This document shows, piece after piece, positions 13,434 through 25,604 of a DNA stretch of 64,000 nt. Origin of the DNA: Panonychus citri (Eukaryota > Arthropoda > Arachnida > Trombidiformes > Tetranychidae); NCBI RefSeq assembly GCF_014898815.1, contig NW_026515438.1, positions 186,001-250,000 of the forward strand, written 5' to 3'. The notes below the pieces were generated by a model. It saw only the letters and a list, made by a program, of their open reading frames with translations. It was not told the DNA's origin and did no database searches. Each line of letters opens with the position of its first letter. Position 1 is the first letter of the stretch. Position numbers and translations under genes: made by a program.

Positions 13434-16400
13434 TTAAATTCCTCTTCCAATTTCAACGTAATCATAGGAGATGAAATTGTTAAAGTAAATTACTTTTCCA
13501 TCACTGATAAAGTCTTTAATTACTCCATCAAGTGATTGATTAGTTCCTAAAATTTTACTCCATTCAGATGAACCAGGAACTCCGCCCAAATAAAGGCCAC
13601 TTTCACTCGCAGCCGAATTGCCGATATTCCGTCCAGGTCCAAGTTTACCATTTATCACTTCGAAATCATCAACAGTTATCCAAACTCTAAAATGAAAAGA
13701 AAAGACAACAAATTAGACAACAATTGAAGTCGAAAAAAAGTTCGAAACTTGAAAAAAGTTCTAACCTTCGATTCCTTTTAGTTATCGTCACAGTGTGAAA
13801 CTGTCCATCAGTAACATTCACCCTAGAGATTAATAAAGTCTCTTCAGTTCCAGGATTAAATCGTGATTCCAACGATCCTCCATTTATTGCCAATGAATAA
13901 TATTGCTGAAGAAAAGTGGAAATGATAAACAAATTGAACAATTAACAATTCGATCGAAAGAAAAAGTTTCATCAACAACAATCGATACTTACAAACTCTC
14001 TATTAGTTTTCTTGGGATTCTTGAAGATAACAATTAATATGATCGCATCTTTTTGCTTAGTTTTAAACGTTAAACTAATCACGTTGTTATCCCGTAAAGG
14101 TAATCCCTTCAATTCAAGATAACCCTTTCCGTTGAATCTTGAACTTCGAGGTAGATCATTTTTACATCCCGTTGACAGGCCAAAGGTTTCGCCGTCTAAA
14201 AGGTTCAACGGTGTTGTGTCAATTTGAACATCTTTCATGCACCCAAGGAATGGTTTAAAATCAATATTAGGCCACCAGTGGGTGGTGAAGTTGGGTGGGA
14301 TTCCGCCGAAGTGTATCTTACAACCACCGAGATCTGAACTGTAAGTTTCCACTTCACCTTCGATCGTTTCCTCGTCAACAACCAGCATCGCTCTCGATTC
14401 CGATCGAGCCGCTGTTACCCTGAACCAATTTCCGTTATTATATTTATCTGAGGTGATTAATTTTAACCATGTTTCAGGTCCATCACGGAATGAGAAGGAG
14501 ATTCGTCCGTTAATCAAATGGATCGCAATGTAATTTCCCGTCTCCGTATCGGAGCAGAAAAATATGACCGCCGATTCATCGAAAGTTTTCATCAATAGAA
14601 CAACCTGGTAATTTCGATTATCATAACGAGGAATTTGATCTAAAACCGAGTAAGATGATTTACCATTGAAATGGAAAACATTATAATCACTTGATTCAAG
14701 GTGACCTTTGGTCCAAGCTCTACAGCCGATTGGCGATGAGTAATTAAAGTTCCAAAGGCCGATATGTTTATCGTCGTAAACTAAATCAGCTATAAAACCT
14801 TTAAATCCGTTGGTCGTTAATTCATCAGGTAAATTGTGTCCATTCAACTCGGAATGACCACCAACCCACAAAGGTTAGAAGACGATACATCAAGTATCGA
14901 ATAATTTGCCGATGAAACTGATTTAACTGGATTAACAGAATTTACATGATTATCGACCATTCGTTGTACACTAAGTGTTCCAACGGTTGCGACTCGTTGA
15001 GCTTCAACTCGATACCAAAAAGTTTCTTCTAAATTCTTAGGACTGGTTTCGATTCTTGTTGGATGTTCAATTATCGTTGTTCCATTGGTTCCAAGTGACC
15101 AAAGGAATCTTATTGTCCGGTCAATCATATCAATGGCTAAGAAATCGCCATCGTCAGGATTAACTATTGATAAAATTAGAACATCTTTAACATTTTCCTG
15201 GTCAATTGCGAAATAAAATGAGATTGAATTGGCTGATGAGGGTTGAGTCTCGATTGAATAAGATCGGACACAGAAAGTATCGGGTTCAGATGCTAAGGCC
15301 ACTCCAATTTCGGCCGCTTTTTGTCGAGCCAAAGTAATACGCTTTCGTAGATCAGATAAATTTGCTTCAATCGTTTGCCGTTGGTAACTAGCAGTTGAGG
15401 CCAAAATGGTGACCTTTTCAATCTCACCGAAAATTGATCCAACTAAACTCGTCGATTTATTTACATAACTAGATGCTAGTGACTTTTCGGCCATCCATTT
15501 CTGAGAAATAACTTCTACCTGTGGCCCATCAATGATTACCAGTGATTCATTAATTTCGGCTACTCTGCTTTCGATACTTTTAAGTCCAATGTCTAAAATG
15601 TATGAAAATTGAATTGTATCTTTAGAATCTTTGATTCTTGGCTCAAGACTTCGAGTGAAATTGTTCAATTCGTTAGAAATGGCCTCATGAGATGAGAAAC
15701 AAGACTCGTAAAGTCGAACCTCTTCCTTGAAACGTTCAATAATTGCAATTTGTGGTGACCGGTCACTGATTGTCGACGATTGAATGACAATTTCCCGAAG
15801 CAATTGATCACTGGTCCCTCTTGATTCAGTTGCTCTGTTTCCAATTCCTTGATTAACAACATCGTCAATCACTTGATTTAAAAGTGTGTTAATTGCTGTT
15901 TCCCCATGGATCTCTGCCCGTTCAATTGAAACAATCGTCTCGTTGTTAGTCCAAGGGATATTTATGTAAGGCTTTAGGAGATTTATCCTTTTATCATGTT
16001 CATCTAAAGCTTCATTGATTCTTCCTATTTCCTGGTTTACTCTCTCACGACAAGGATTCACATAAATGTCCTCATAAAATGGATTAAGTCGTGAATATAT
16101 TGAACGAACTCTTTCAATCGCAGCCACCGACCGATTAAGATCATTTTTCATGGCCTCTAAATCCGCTGTGACTCTGGTGATCATCGATAGATAGACGGAA
16201 GAACCTTCAATATGGCCGAAACCTTCACGAATCGATCTACTATAATCATCTACTAATTTCTGATTATTTGTACTGTTCACAATTAGGGATTCGATTATTG
16301 AACTGATTCTTTTCCTCTGTTGATCAGCCATGTAAACTTTCTGGGGAATTTGCTGGTTAATTAAGTCTTCGAACTGGTTACAAGTAGTTTTGATTTGTTC

Positions 16401-18650
16401 TAATCGAGTTACAAGCGAAATTTGCTCTCGAAAAGTTGATAGAAAAGCTTCAACTTTTCCCATAAAAACGACACTTTGCTCTCGTTCAACTGTCACATCG
16501 ACCAATTTCGAGGTTAGATCAATGTTCATCATCGATTCGAGCCAAGCACTTGACTTTTGTAACATTTCAGCCCAAATGTTTGGCTCTGATTCGATAATTG
16601 TTTCCCTTGAAAACGACTCAATATTATCAATTGTTTCAGCAATTGTTTTCTTAAGTGAAACAATTTCATCTAATTGGTTCGTTGACAAACTCATAATATC
16701 TGAAAGAGAGTTAATCATGTTAATTGCTGTTGTCTCCGAGATGTTTAATCGTCTATTAAAAGAGTCCATGGTTAAACTGTCTTCCAGTTGATTCGTTAGA
16801 CTGTCAACCAGAGTTAATCCTTCATTATTGAGATTAGTTGTTCGTCTCAATGATTCCCGAATATTGGCCTCCTTTCGTATCAATGAGGCCAAAGCGTATG
16901 GAAAATGAAATATATCGTCAATGTTAATCTCACTGAGATTGGTTTCCATATACCAAATAACGGGTATATGAAGACCAGCGCAAGAGTATTGACACTTTTC
17001 AAAGGTCGCAATGAATGGTGTTGTTGATGGTGGTGGAGGTGGTTGAGTTGTTGTTGGTAATTCAGTGGTGGTCGGATATTCATAAGGCCAACATGGAACT
17101 GGCGGTGGATAAGTTGTCAATGGAGTCGGAGGGGAAGGAGGTTCAGACCATGAGGGTAACGTAGTTAATTCAAATTCTGGCCAATATGTGAAAGGATATG
17201 TTGTGATCGGTTCATTTGGAATCCATGGTGGATCAGTCAAAGGTTTTGATGTGGTTCTAATTATTTCAGGTCTTAATGATGATGATGATGTTGGAATTGC
17301 CGTTGTAACATATTCAATAGGAACACAAAAACCTCCTGGAATTGTGGGATTCCCGGTAAATCCTTCAATACACTGATCACATTTGGGACCTTTAGTATTA
17401 TGTAAACATGAAATACACTCTCCTGTGTAAGGGTCACAGGTCAGTGAATGATTGTTACAATCACATTTCTCACAGATCCCACCAATTAAGGTGTTATTCA
17501 CCCTTCGATAACCCGGTAAACAGCCTGGACCACAAAAGGGTTTCTCGTAGCCTTCAGGGCAATCACATTCTTGGGTCATCTTGTCAAGATTAGACTCCGA
17601 TCCTCCCTTGTTCGAGGCCACCAGAACGTCAACATTATAAAACGAACCTTCAATCTGATCAGTATGATAATAGGCTCGAATTAATAATCGATTTAAACTA
17701 CTTAGAACCATAATAAACTCTTCACGGTTAACTGGACCTTGGTTCGAACCATTCTCATCGATGTGGAACCAATTTCTTTCCGACATGACGATCTTACGAT
17801 TAATTTTGGTCCTTTCAGGTTTCTCGAACGGAACTGACTTCCAATTATAACCGATCAACAATCGGTTTCCACTTAAATCACTTCCCTCTAAAACGATATC
17901 AGGCCCATAAACGGGATTTCCCGCTGAATCACCTCTAAGTACCGTCGCTGATAGTGAAATTTTAGCCTGCCTTCCATAGGCTCGGTACATGTCACCAAGA
18001 TAGTCCGAAGGTGCTGACCAGTAGTATATTGGTGCTGATGGTGCATCATCATCAGCGATTACTAGATGGTCGTCATTTTGTTGAGGTTCAACAATCTGAT
18101 CATCACGTAAAGTTGTGATCAACCAATTATCCGGATTAGTGATTATCATTGAAGGCCAATAGGTAATACGACAAGAATTGGTCACATTGTAACAGAAACA
18201 TTTTGTACATCCTTCCGGATTATCTTGGTCAAGATTAACGTAACCATGTTTACATTGGTCACAGAATTGACCAGTTACTCCTGATTTACATTCACAAGGT
18301 TCATCACAATTTTCTGGGTCAATAATGCCCGATCGATTACAGGGACAGTTCCGACATAAAGTATAATTTGGATCATTTGGTGAACAGTCAACTGAATTAG
18401 ATTCAATTGTTTCGGATGTTGATGGTAATTGATGAGCAATTTTAGCAGAAACAGTTATAATGATTGAAGATGAAAACAAAATATATACAATTAGAGTGAC
18501 CATTGTGAATAGTTTATTAAATAAAGAGCTTGAAATCCTATGGGATGACCTTGTAGTGGACAGTCCATTGGATTGATATTTGTTGGATTTTAAGGTTGAC
18601 ATTAGACTATGTGAGTTGATTATCCAATTTACCGGGTTGATTAAATTCAT
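13434..18650 (-). CDS. Short laminin alpha-like chain (LamEGF, L4, LamEGF, coiled coil, LG1-3)
   Basis: Extracellular basement-membrane chain expected to assemble with beta and gamma laminins through its coiled coil and bind receptors through LG domains. One 3.8-kb exon encodes a leader (likely start at Met50, 18503, with a strong hydrophobic core), LamEGF cysteines (about 95-160), a laminin IV/L4 domain (about 190-350), more LamEGF (about 365-450), a Thr/Pro-rich linker (about 450-555), the paired Cys of KCQYSC and a long alpha-helical region (about 570-1130), then LG1. LG1 continues in another frame from about 14871, followed by LG2 and LG3. Later exons are 13766-13905 and 13434-13686; the preceding exon ends at 13993. 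The chain ends in EIGRGI at stop 13434-13436, about 1680 aa. There is no LN domain and no LG4-5. One base seems missing in the A3 run at 14871-14873, inside LG1, so the gene as read is broken unless this is a sequence error. Confidence 0.85.
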
Positions 18651-18904
18651 CTTTTTGTTTCGCTTGACTTTAGTTCTGGTTAACAGTTAAGGTGAACATG
18701 ATGAAGATAGTAAATCACCACACTGATTAATAATAACGACGATGAAGATATTGATAACATGATATTATGAGATCGATAATGATGTCGATCTATTGATGAA
18801 CGAACATAATTTTTGATCTGATGATCATTTTACTTGTTGATGTTTTTTGGGTTCTATCAGTTGGACCAGTTCCATATACTACCTATGGAGGTAAAGTGAC
18901 CTGA

Positions 18905-18922
18905 AGAGAGAGAGAGAGAGAG
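18905..18922. repeat. (GA)n microsatellite
   Basis: Short GA run 250 bp upstream of the laminin ORF. Confidence 0.8.
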
Positions 18923-19930
18923 AAAGGAAAACAAGAAGATGAAAATAAGAGAATAAAATTTGTGACCTGAGGCGACGATAATTTTTGTTGAAATGTTTTG
19001 AGTGTTTGAAGCAAAGTGTTTTTAGAAAAGAGAGACAGAGAAATGAATGAAAATGCCGAAAGTAATAGAAACGAAGAGAAGAAAAAAAGGAGCGAAAAGA
19101 AGAGGAAGAAAAGAGAAGACGAAGAAAAAGTGAGTGAGCGAGAGAGGAAGAAGGAGGAAGATGAAGATGAAGTGGAAGAGGTAGAAAAGAGGAAGAGGAA
19201 AAAAACATCAATGGTCATTAGAATAGTTTTTGGTAAAAAGAATAGAAAAAAAAATGAGAAGAAAAAAAAATAAGGTAAATGTTATGTTTTCATCTATTTG
19301 TTGATTGTGAATACGAGTGAATGAGAGATTGGAGTGTGTGAGTACTTCGAATTGCTTAATTTTAAGGTCATTGATTGGAAAGATAAATACTTTCGATTTA
19401 TTATCGAGAGAATCTTTTTTAAGTAAAAAGCTCATAATATAAACTTTGGAAAAAGACTCGAGAGAATTGACATCAATCAATAGTAGCCGATAGCATCTGG
19501 GTGTTTACTTATCTGTTGATCTTAAAACAGCAAGAAGAGGATGATGATAGTGATGAAGATGAGGATGAGGATGAAGATGATGTAGAGGAAAAAGTTTAAA
19601 TAGAAAGAAAATAGAGAGAAAATTGCTCGAATTGAAGAGATCGGTCCCAACTAAATGTAAACACTGGCACTGATATTATTTTACTCTGTAATGGCCAATG
19701 AGTAGTTCCGAAGTCATGTCGATAAATTATTACGAAGATGAGAGAGAGAGAGAGAACGAGTGAGGGAGCGTGAGAGTAATAATAACGATGATAATAAAGA
19801 TGAGAAAAGGGAGTAATGAAGAGATCCATTGATTAGCGTCATAAGGAAGGTCAATGATTTAGATGTAAGAGAGATGCTAATTGAATAGAGACAAGACAAA
19901 GAAGATGATAAAATAATGACGACGATGATG

Positions 19931-19935
<5 letters not shown>

Positions 19936-20002
<67 letters not shown>
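19936..20002. repeat. (GA)n microsatellite, longest perfect run in the window
   Basis: About 67 bp of uninterrupted AG units, preceded by a short (GAT)n stretch. Confidence 0.95.
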
Positions 20003-20008
<6 letters not shown>

Positions 20009-21135
20009 ATTTCTGATGATGAAAATGTTTCAAAAATGTTACTCATTATTACAGTTATTTAGTTTCCATAGACATTGAATGTTGTAGCTAAATGATGAGA
20101 TTGTTTATTTTATCAAATTAAACTGTGTTGAGTGATTAACCATCAACATCTATTGATTTAATTACGTTAACCTTATAAGGGAAGAGCTGATTAACTTTGA
20201 TAATATGTAATATAAATATTATTAATTAAACTAAATTAGAGGTTGGAGTCTGTTTCAAAATCAAAATCACTTTTTGCTTGTTAAAAATTGGGATTACAAG
20301 ATGATGAAGGATGATGAGGAATGAAAATGATTTAATTGAAAGCAATTAAAAAATTTTGAGTAACCAGAGATGATAATCTTAATGTTAACATGATAATCGT
20401 GAAGAGAAGTAGAAAAAAAATTAAACTAAATTAACCTAATTGATGAAAAAGAAACAAAAAACAACAACAACAATTTATCCGAAAGATTTGAAGGGAAACA
20501 CAAAAAAGATAAACAAATTGATTTGGTTTAGGATAACAAGAAATCCCTATGGTAATAATGATTACCAACAATTAAATGTTCAAATTGTTGGATCAAAGTG
20601 AATCTAAAGGTTCTCGTGGTCATAAAAAGTTAGACTTAGAGAGTTAATTGTTGTAATAGTTAATAGTTTGACGAGTGCCGACTTAAATTGTAATCTATTT
20701 ATATTATTATGCGAGTTCACATAGTAAATAGTTTACAACTCAGTCGGAGGTTAATGTTACTTTCTTGCTTTACCTTTACCTGAGATGAGAAAATAACAAT
20801 TATAATTATGTTATTTTCAAGAACCATGGAGAAGGAAAAATTAACTTATCGGTATAAAGGTAAAAGGGCAAAAACAATGGACTCCTACACTAAAAAGGAT
20901 CTACAGGTATTGAGAATTTTTCTTCTTTCATCTTTTTCATAACAATAATGACCATTAAGTAGCCAACGAAAAGGTATAATTCAAAGGTAACTCAATGGCC
21001 AATTTCTTACCTGTAAATGTGCACTCAAAATCTAAGGTGTGTTTGTACAAAGAGCTCTGAACATTTCATTAGAAATTTTTTTCTTTCTTCTCTTTCATTT
21101 TTCAATGGTCAGTTTACTTTTATGGCCATTGAGGG

Positions 21136-21137
<2 letters not shown>

Positions 21138-21187
<50 letters not shown>
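21138..21187. repeat. (GA)n microsatellite
   Basis: About 50 bp of GA units ending about 260 bp before the duplicated block. Confidence 0.92.
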
Positions 21188-21190
<3 letters not shown>

Positions 21191-21449
21191 CCTGTATGTT
21201 TAATTGTAGAAAGTTATGATTTATCGGATAGTTTTAATTTTGATCGAAAGATGATTTTTAATCTTGTATTCCTAATTCAATTTGATCTTTAATCCCGTTA
21301 ATCTAATGGTCATTTCATTTGTTATTGTATCTTTGTGATACTTATTGGGATAAGTACTGTTATTGATTATCTTGATTGTTTATTGATTTGTTTTTGTCTA
21401 AATCAATGTTATTTATTTATAAACTTTAAGTTAACTGTCAAGATAATTG

Positions 21450-22955
21450 GTGAAAAGTTAATCATATTCATTAGTTTCATCTTATACATTTAGATAACAA
21501 CAATACTGTCAATGTGATTTAATTTGATTGTTGTCTCGTTTTCTATCATCTAGTTAATTGATATTTTCTAAGTCTTGAAATTTTCAAACTAATGATTGAC
21601 ATGAGATTATTGTTACTGTTGTTGTTTTACTTTAATTCATTAACTTATTTAACTGTCAAACAATCAACAATATTATTAAATTGTTACCAGAGGAGGTACA
21701 TTGATGTACATTTAAGATAATGATTAATATCTTGATACTAATACACTAATTATTAGTTAGATGTCAATGTTAATGGTTACGGTTATAGTTGATTACAATC
21801 GCTAATGATTCAACTTAAATTGTGGGTAAATTTTTCTCATGTAATTGGTTAACTATGGATTTAGTTGATTGTTTGAAGAGTTAAATATGGCGCACCGGAA
21901 ATTCAATTTTCTTTCATTGTATTAATCATTTTTACTTGTTACAACAGGAAATTCAGTTATTTACAATCAATGGGTAATTAATTGATTACTAATGAAAACT
22001 TACCTTCGTTAATTGATCAGTAATTTGAAAAATCTCCAACCAGTTAAACAAAATATTTGCAGAAAAATTTATTATCCAAATTTGAGTCGTCACAATTTAA
22101 ATGAAGAAAACAAAGTTAATCGAAAATTTTAAATGTTAATCAACTCATGAAATTATTTTGATTAAACCAGAAAAATTAAATTAAAAGAAAACGAAACATT
22201 TAGTCAAGTTAATTGAATGAAAAGTAACAATAATTATTAAGTTAATTCGGTAAACTGAATTAAAAAAATGTTAACAACTTCAAGTTTAGATGATAAATGA
22301 TTATGATGAATGTTAGATGAGAAAAGTTTCAGCTTAATTTACTTAATTGTTAACCTTGATTGTGAGCTGAATGAGAAGCGAGTGGTTAATGTGCCGACTT
22401 GTAGATTGAAAAACTTTTTTTCACAGAGAAATTCAGTCAACACAAATCACGAATTCTGATGAGCCATCTGGTGTCTTTGGTCGTAACCATAATTCTTAAT
22501 ATTCTTTTTCATTTTGATAATCAATTAGCTAATTAACTGATTAACCAACAAGTATTTGTACTTAACCTTTATGCCTCTGTGATGTTGCCAATTTCTCCTG
22601 AATTGTGATTAAATGATTTTCTTAGAATAAAATCATTAAATTGTCGCGTTTTCAGTGGATTTGGCATCAATTTGATTCCAATTGATTGTCATTCAATCAA
22701 TCGAAATATGAAATGTTTCAAGTGTTAACAAGTGAAAGTAATGATATTTTTTAAGGTTTTTTATTCATAATGTTGAGATGTTTTTGTTTTATTTTGATTA
22801 AGATAAATTAGTTGAACGAATTGTAAACTGATCAACTGGTTGATTAATTAGATGTCGATTTTTCTCGAAGTTACTTGTATGAAAAAGAGAAAAAAAGAAG
22901 AAGAGAGAGAGAGATTAATAATCAAAATGAGCCTTCTTGGCATTAGACGCAGAGT
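21450..22955. repeat. Segmental duplication, copy 1 (of the DDX5/17 3' flank)
   Basis: Two blocks, about 21450-21817 and 22331-22955, match 47165-47528 and 47529-48175 almost base for base in the same orientation. The last about 40 bp correspond to the final codons and stop of the helicase gene at 48137-50304, so this is a copied piece of that locus and not a transposon family. The 514 bp between the two blocks is absent from the other copy. The copy lacks the rest of the helicase gene. Identity by eye is well above 90%, implying a recent event. Confidence 0.92.
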
Positions 22956-23815
22956 CGTGAACAATTTGATGAATATTAAATAAGAAAATTTTCAATAATA
23001 ATTTACCTATTAAAAGTTTCTGCTGTTGAATACATGGTTATAAAAGCCAATCTGAATGGGTTTTGAAAGGAGAGCAAACCATATTGATTTTATCTATTAA
23101 CATGTACAACAACCAAAATTTAATTCCAAGATTATGGATTCGATATCGCTAAGTCGCCAGCTGAAATAGGCCTAATACCATCATTATGAGCCAACATCAG
23201 AAGTTATGCAAAGCGCTGAAGTTTTATTTGTTTTGCTAATTCAGCAGCTGCTCACGGTGACAAGCATCTATCATACTGAGAATAGACTACCTGAGCATCA
23301 ACGAGCCAAAATTTAAAGTAATGTTCTCATACATGATATTGGCCATTTTCTCTACTTCCTTCTAAAATTTTATTGAGATTCCATGAGACTAATAGATAAT
23401 CTTTGTAGTTTTTTAAGTGAATGATAATCATCCCAACGCGACATGTATGCTGTAAGTACTCAACATTTGTCTCCACAAACGCCAGTCTGTTCAGAAGCTG
23501 TTTTTTGTAAAAGAAGTCTTGATTCGTTCTCCTGGACCAAGTGATTTGTTACGAAAGTAACGGTTTATTTATCAAAAATAATAACTGAGGTGGTTGAGGT
23601 GTGTGTAAGAAAGGAACAGGTCACAATTTTGTGAATTGATTACTGACTATTAACAACAATTAACTCAATGTGTTTATACATTAGTACAAATGATCACATA
23701 TTGTAAAGATAACATAATAAACAAAGATGAAGAGGGGAAGAGAAAGAGGGAAAACAAGGGTTTGGCATTGAATCTCTAACATATACCCCTTCGAAAACAT
23801 AAAGAAATTAACAAT

Positions 23816-24182
23816 CAATTAAATAATTTTCCAATAATATTAATTTTCAATTCTTGTCCAGAGACAACAGGGACATTGAGAGGAAGATCAATAATATTAG
23901 TTGGTAAACTTTTAATGTTGCATTGCGTCAGGAACTTATTGTTGTTGAAAAAATTTCTCTATGATTAAACATAAACAATTGACCTACTGGTTGAATTATT
24001 TCTCTCTTTAATCTTGACCTAAAAGTCTGACCAGTCGTTTCTAAAGGCACATTTTTATAACTTTTGACCTGGTCATTAACAAAAACATTCGATTTCGCTC
24101 CATAAGAATGGATAACATTTAAATGATTACTGACAGTCAATAACTTGAGAAGAGGATGAAGATGGAGATGACTTATCTTCAT
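23816..24182 (-). pseudogene. Unidentified ORF with one frame break
   Basis: A 78-residue frame from Met 24182 (containing KSNVFVNDQVKSYKNVPLE and QTFRSRLKREIIQPVGQ) continues, after a one-base shift in a T6 run near 23950, as about 40 further residues ending in IIGKLFN and a stop at about 23818. Amino-acid composition is balanced, unlike the surrounding shadow ORFs, so it may be the 3' part of a gene or of a retroelement. I do not recognise the family. Confidence 0.25.
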
Positions 24183-24227
24183 TGCTTATTTTCCCTTGTT
24201 AATTAAAATTAATAAATTAAGTAGATT

Positions 24228-24404
24228 GAATTTCTTAGACACATGTCACATTGGCATATTTGACTTATTTTTTTATCAATAGTTACTATGTTAGGCTTCA
24301 ACAGATTATGATATAAAAGGTGATTGCGTTTTTTAGACACGAGTCACATTGTGATATTTGAATAATATTCTTATAAATACTTATTAGGTTGGTTTACATG
24401 TACC
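24228..24404. repeat. Degenerate tandem repeat, about 103-bp period
   Basis: Both units share the pattern TTAGACAC..GTCACATTG..ATATTTGA, then an AT-rich stretch and TTAGG-TT. The second unit ends with TTAGGTTGG, which resembles the outer bases of many mariner inverted repeats. Confidence 0.45.
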
Positions 24405-24678
24405 TGTTTTGAACATTGATACCTGCCTTCAGATTTTTATTCTCTTCTATCAATTATTGTTTAAAATTGTGGTTGTTATCCTTAGCAACACTACAAATTG
24501 CATATTACACAATGATTTACATAAAACACGATGATAGGTGACGGTGGTGGATTAACCCAACGTGTGATGGTGAAATGTTTCCTTAAAAAAATTATCAACT
24601 CAAATTCAAATTTCAAGTTTTTTCCGAAAATCAAAGGCTGCGTTTTAATTGTTATAGCTAATTTAATGATTATTTTCT

Positions 24679-24888
24679 TTAATCAAAATAATTTCCATTT
24701 GATTACACAGCTTTACGCCACAACTCAGGTAGTTTTTCAATTCCTTCTCGATAGAAATCTATTTATAGATCCAAAGAATGAATCAAGAGCAATTTTATCG
24801 CCCGAATTTGATTTGAATTTTTTTCCTGGAGGAAGTTATTGAGAGAAAAGAAAAGATAATAGTCTGAAGGAACGGTGTCAGGGGAATA
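24679..24888 (-). mobile_element. Mariner-family transposase remnant (C-terminal part)
   Basis: One reading frame gives YSPDTVPSDYYLFFSLNNFL, then a degraded helical region, FYREGIEKLPELWRK and SNGNYFD followed by a stop. This is the characteristic mariner transposase end: YSPDLAPxDYxLF (containing the third catalytic Asp), then xGIxxLPxRWxK and a terminal YF(D/E). Two in-frame stops interrupt it, and no upstream transposase domain is readable, so it is a dead fragment. Precise ends and inverted repeats could not be fixed. Confidence 0.75.
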
Positions 24889-25604
24889 AGGAATAAGGCT
24901 TGCCCTTTATTGCTGCTTACTCTAAGTTAGCAGGCGAAAGCATAACTCTTTAAATTCACAGGTAAATTTTATTAAACCAAAATTCATCAGGAGCGTTAAG
25001 AAGACCATTCCATCTCTTGGAGAAAAAATCAACTAAAAGTTAAACTTTTTGCTCTTATTCATTAGTTTAGTCTCGTAATTTATTGCTTGAAATGTACTAA
25101 AATTTAGATAAAAAAGTTTTAATCAACTTTGTTCATTTGAAATGAGTTATGTGAACAATAAAACTTGTTCTGTATTGATAAATGATCAATTATTAATAGA
25201 ATAGAAATTAAATCGACCAATTCAAGATAATTCAAGTAAACGACGTGAATTCAAATCGAAACTAAAAGTTTTAGTTCAAGAAGCTCCAAATTTTCTTTTT
25301 GATTCAATCAGCATATAAAATTGAGATGACAAAGTTTTTCTTCATTCGAAATATCGAAACAATTAAATTTTTATTAATAAATGAGCAATTAGATAATTGC
25401 TTCTCTTTTGACTTTTTCATTCATTGATTTGTACACATAATTTGATTAACATTTTTATCATTTACATTTGATTTATGATTATATGTACAAACTTAACTTA
25501 TCCATGGTTAGATTGTCACTGAAGGTTTATTATTGATTGATTATTGAGATTATTATTAATAATACATGTATAATAAGTGAATGAGAATATGATTAAATGA
25601 AAAA
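24889..25604. other. Intergenic, GluCl 3' UTR side
   Basis: It includes the 3' UTR of the GluCl gene (TTTATT around 25527 is AATAAA on the minus strand) and probably the unreadable 5' part of the mariner remnant. No gene seen. Confidence 0.45.

Larger units (their letters stand above)
18651..21449. other. Intergenic, upstream of laminin; microsatellite-rich
   Basis: This should include the laminin promoter just above 18650. It is dominated by GA runs and purine-rich low-complexity DNA (for example 19016-19273). Open frames here encode only Lys/Glu/Arg or Ser/Leu repeats. No gene is supported. Confidence 0.6.
22956..24678. other. Intergenic, unexplained; degenerate tandem repeat and broken ORF
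   Basis: Immediately after the duplicated block the sequence has a less AT-repetitive texture (about 23040-23640), resembling decayed coding or transposon DNA, but I cannot name it. A broken ORF lies at 23816-24182 and a degenerate tandem repeat at about 24228-24404. Confidence 0.4.

Noticed and set aside
16390..16791. 133-residue plus-strand ORF inside laminin
   Set aside because: Antisense shadow of the laminin coiled-coil coding region.
19016..19273. 85-residue Lys/Glu/Arg ORF and its antisense Ser/Phe ORFs
   Set aside because: Low-complexity translation of purine-rich DNA upstream of laminin.
24531..24842. 103-residue plus-strand ORF
   Set aside because: It lies antisense over the mariner remnant and has no homology of its own.
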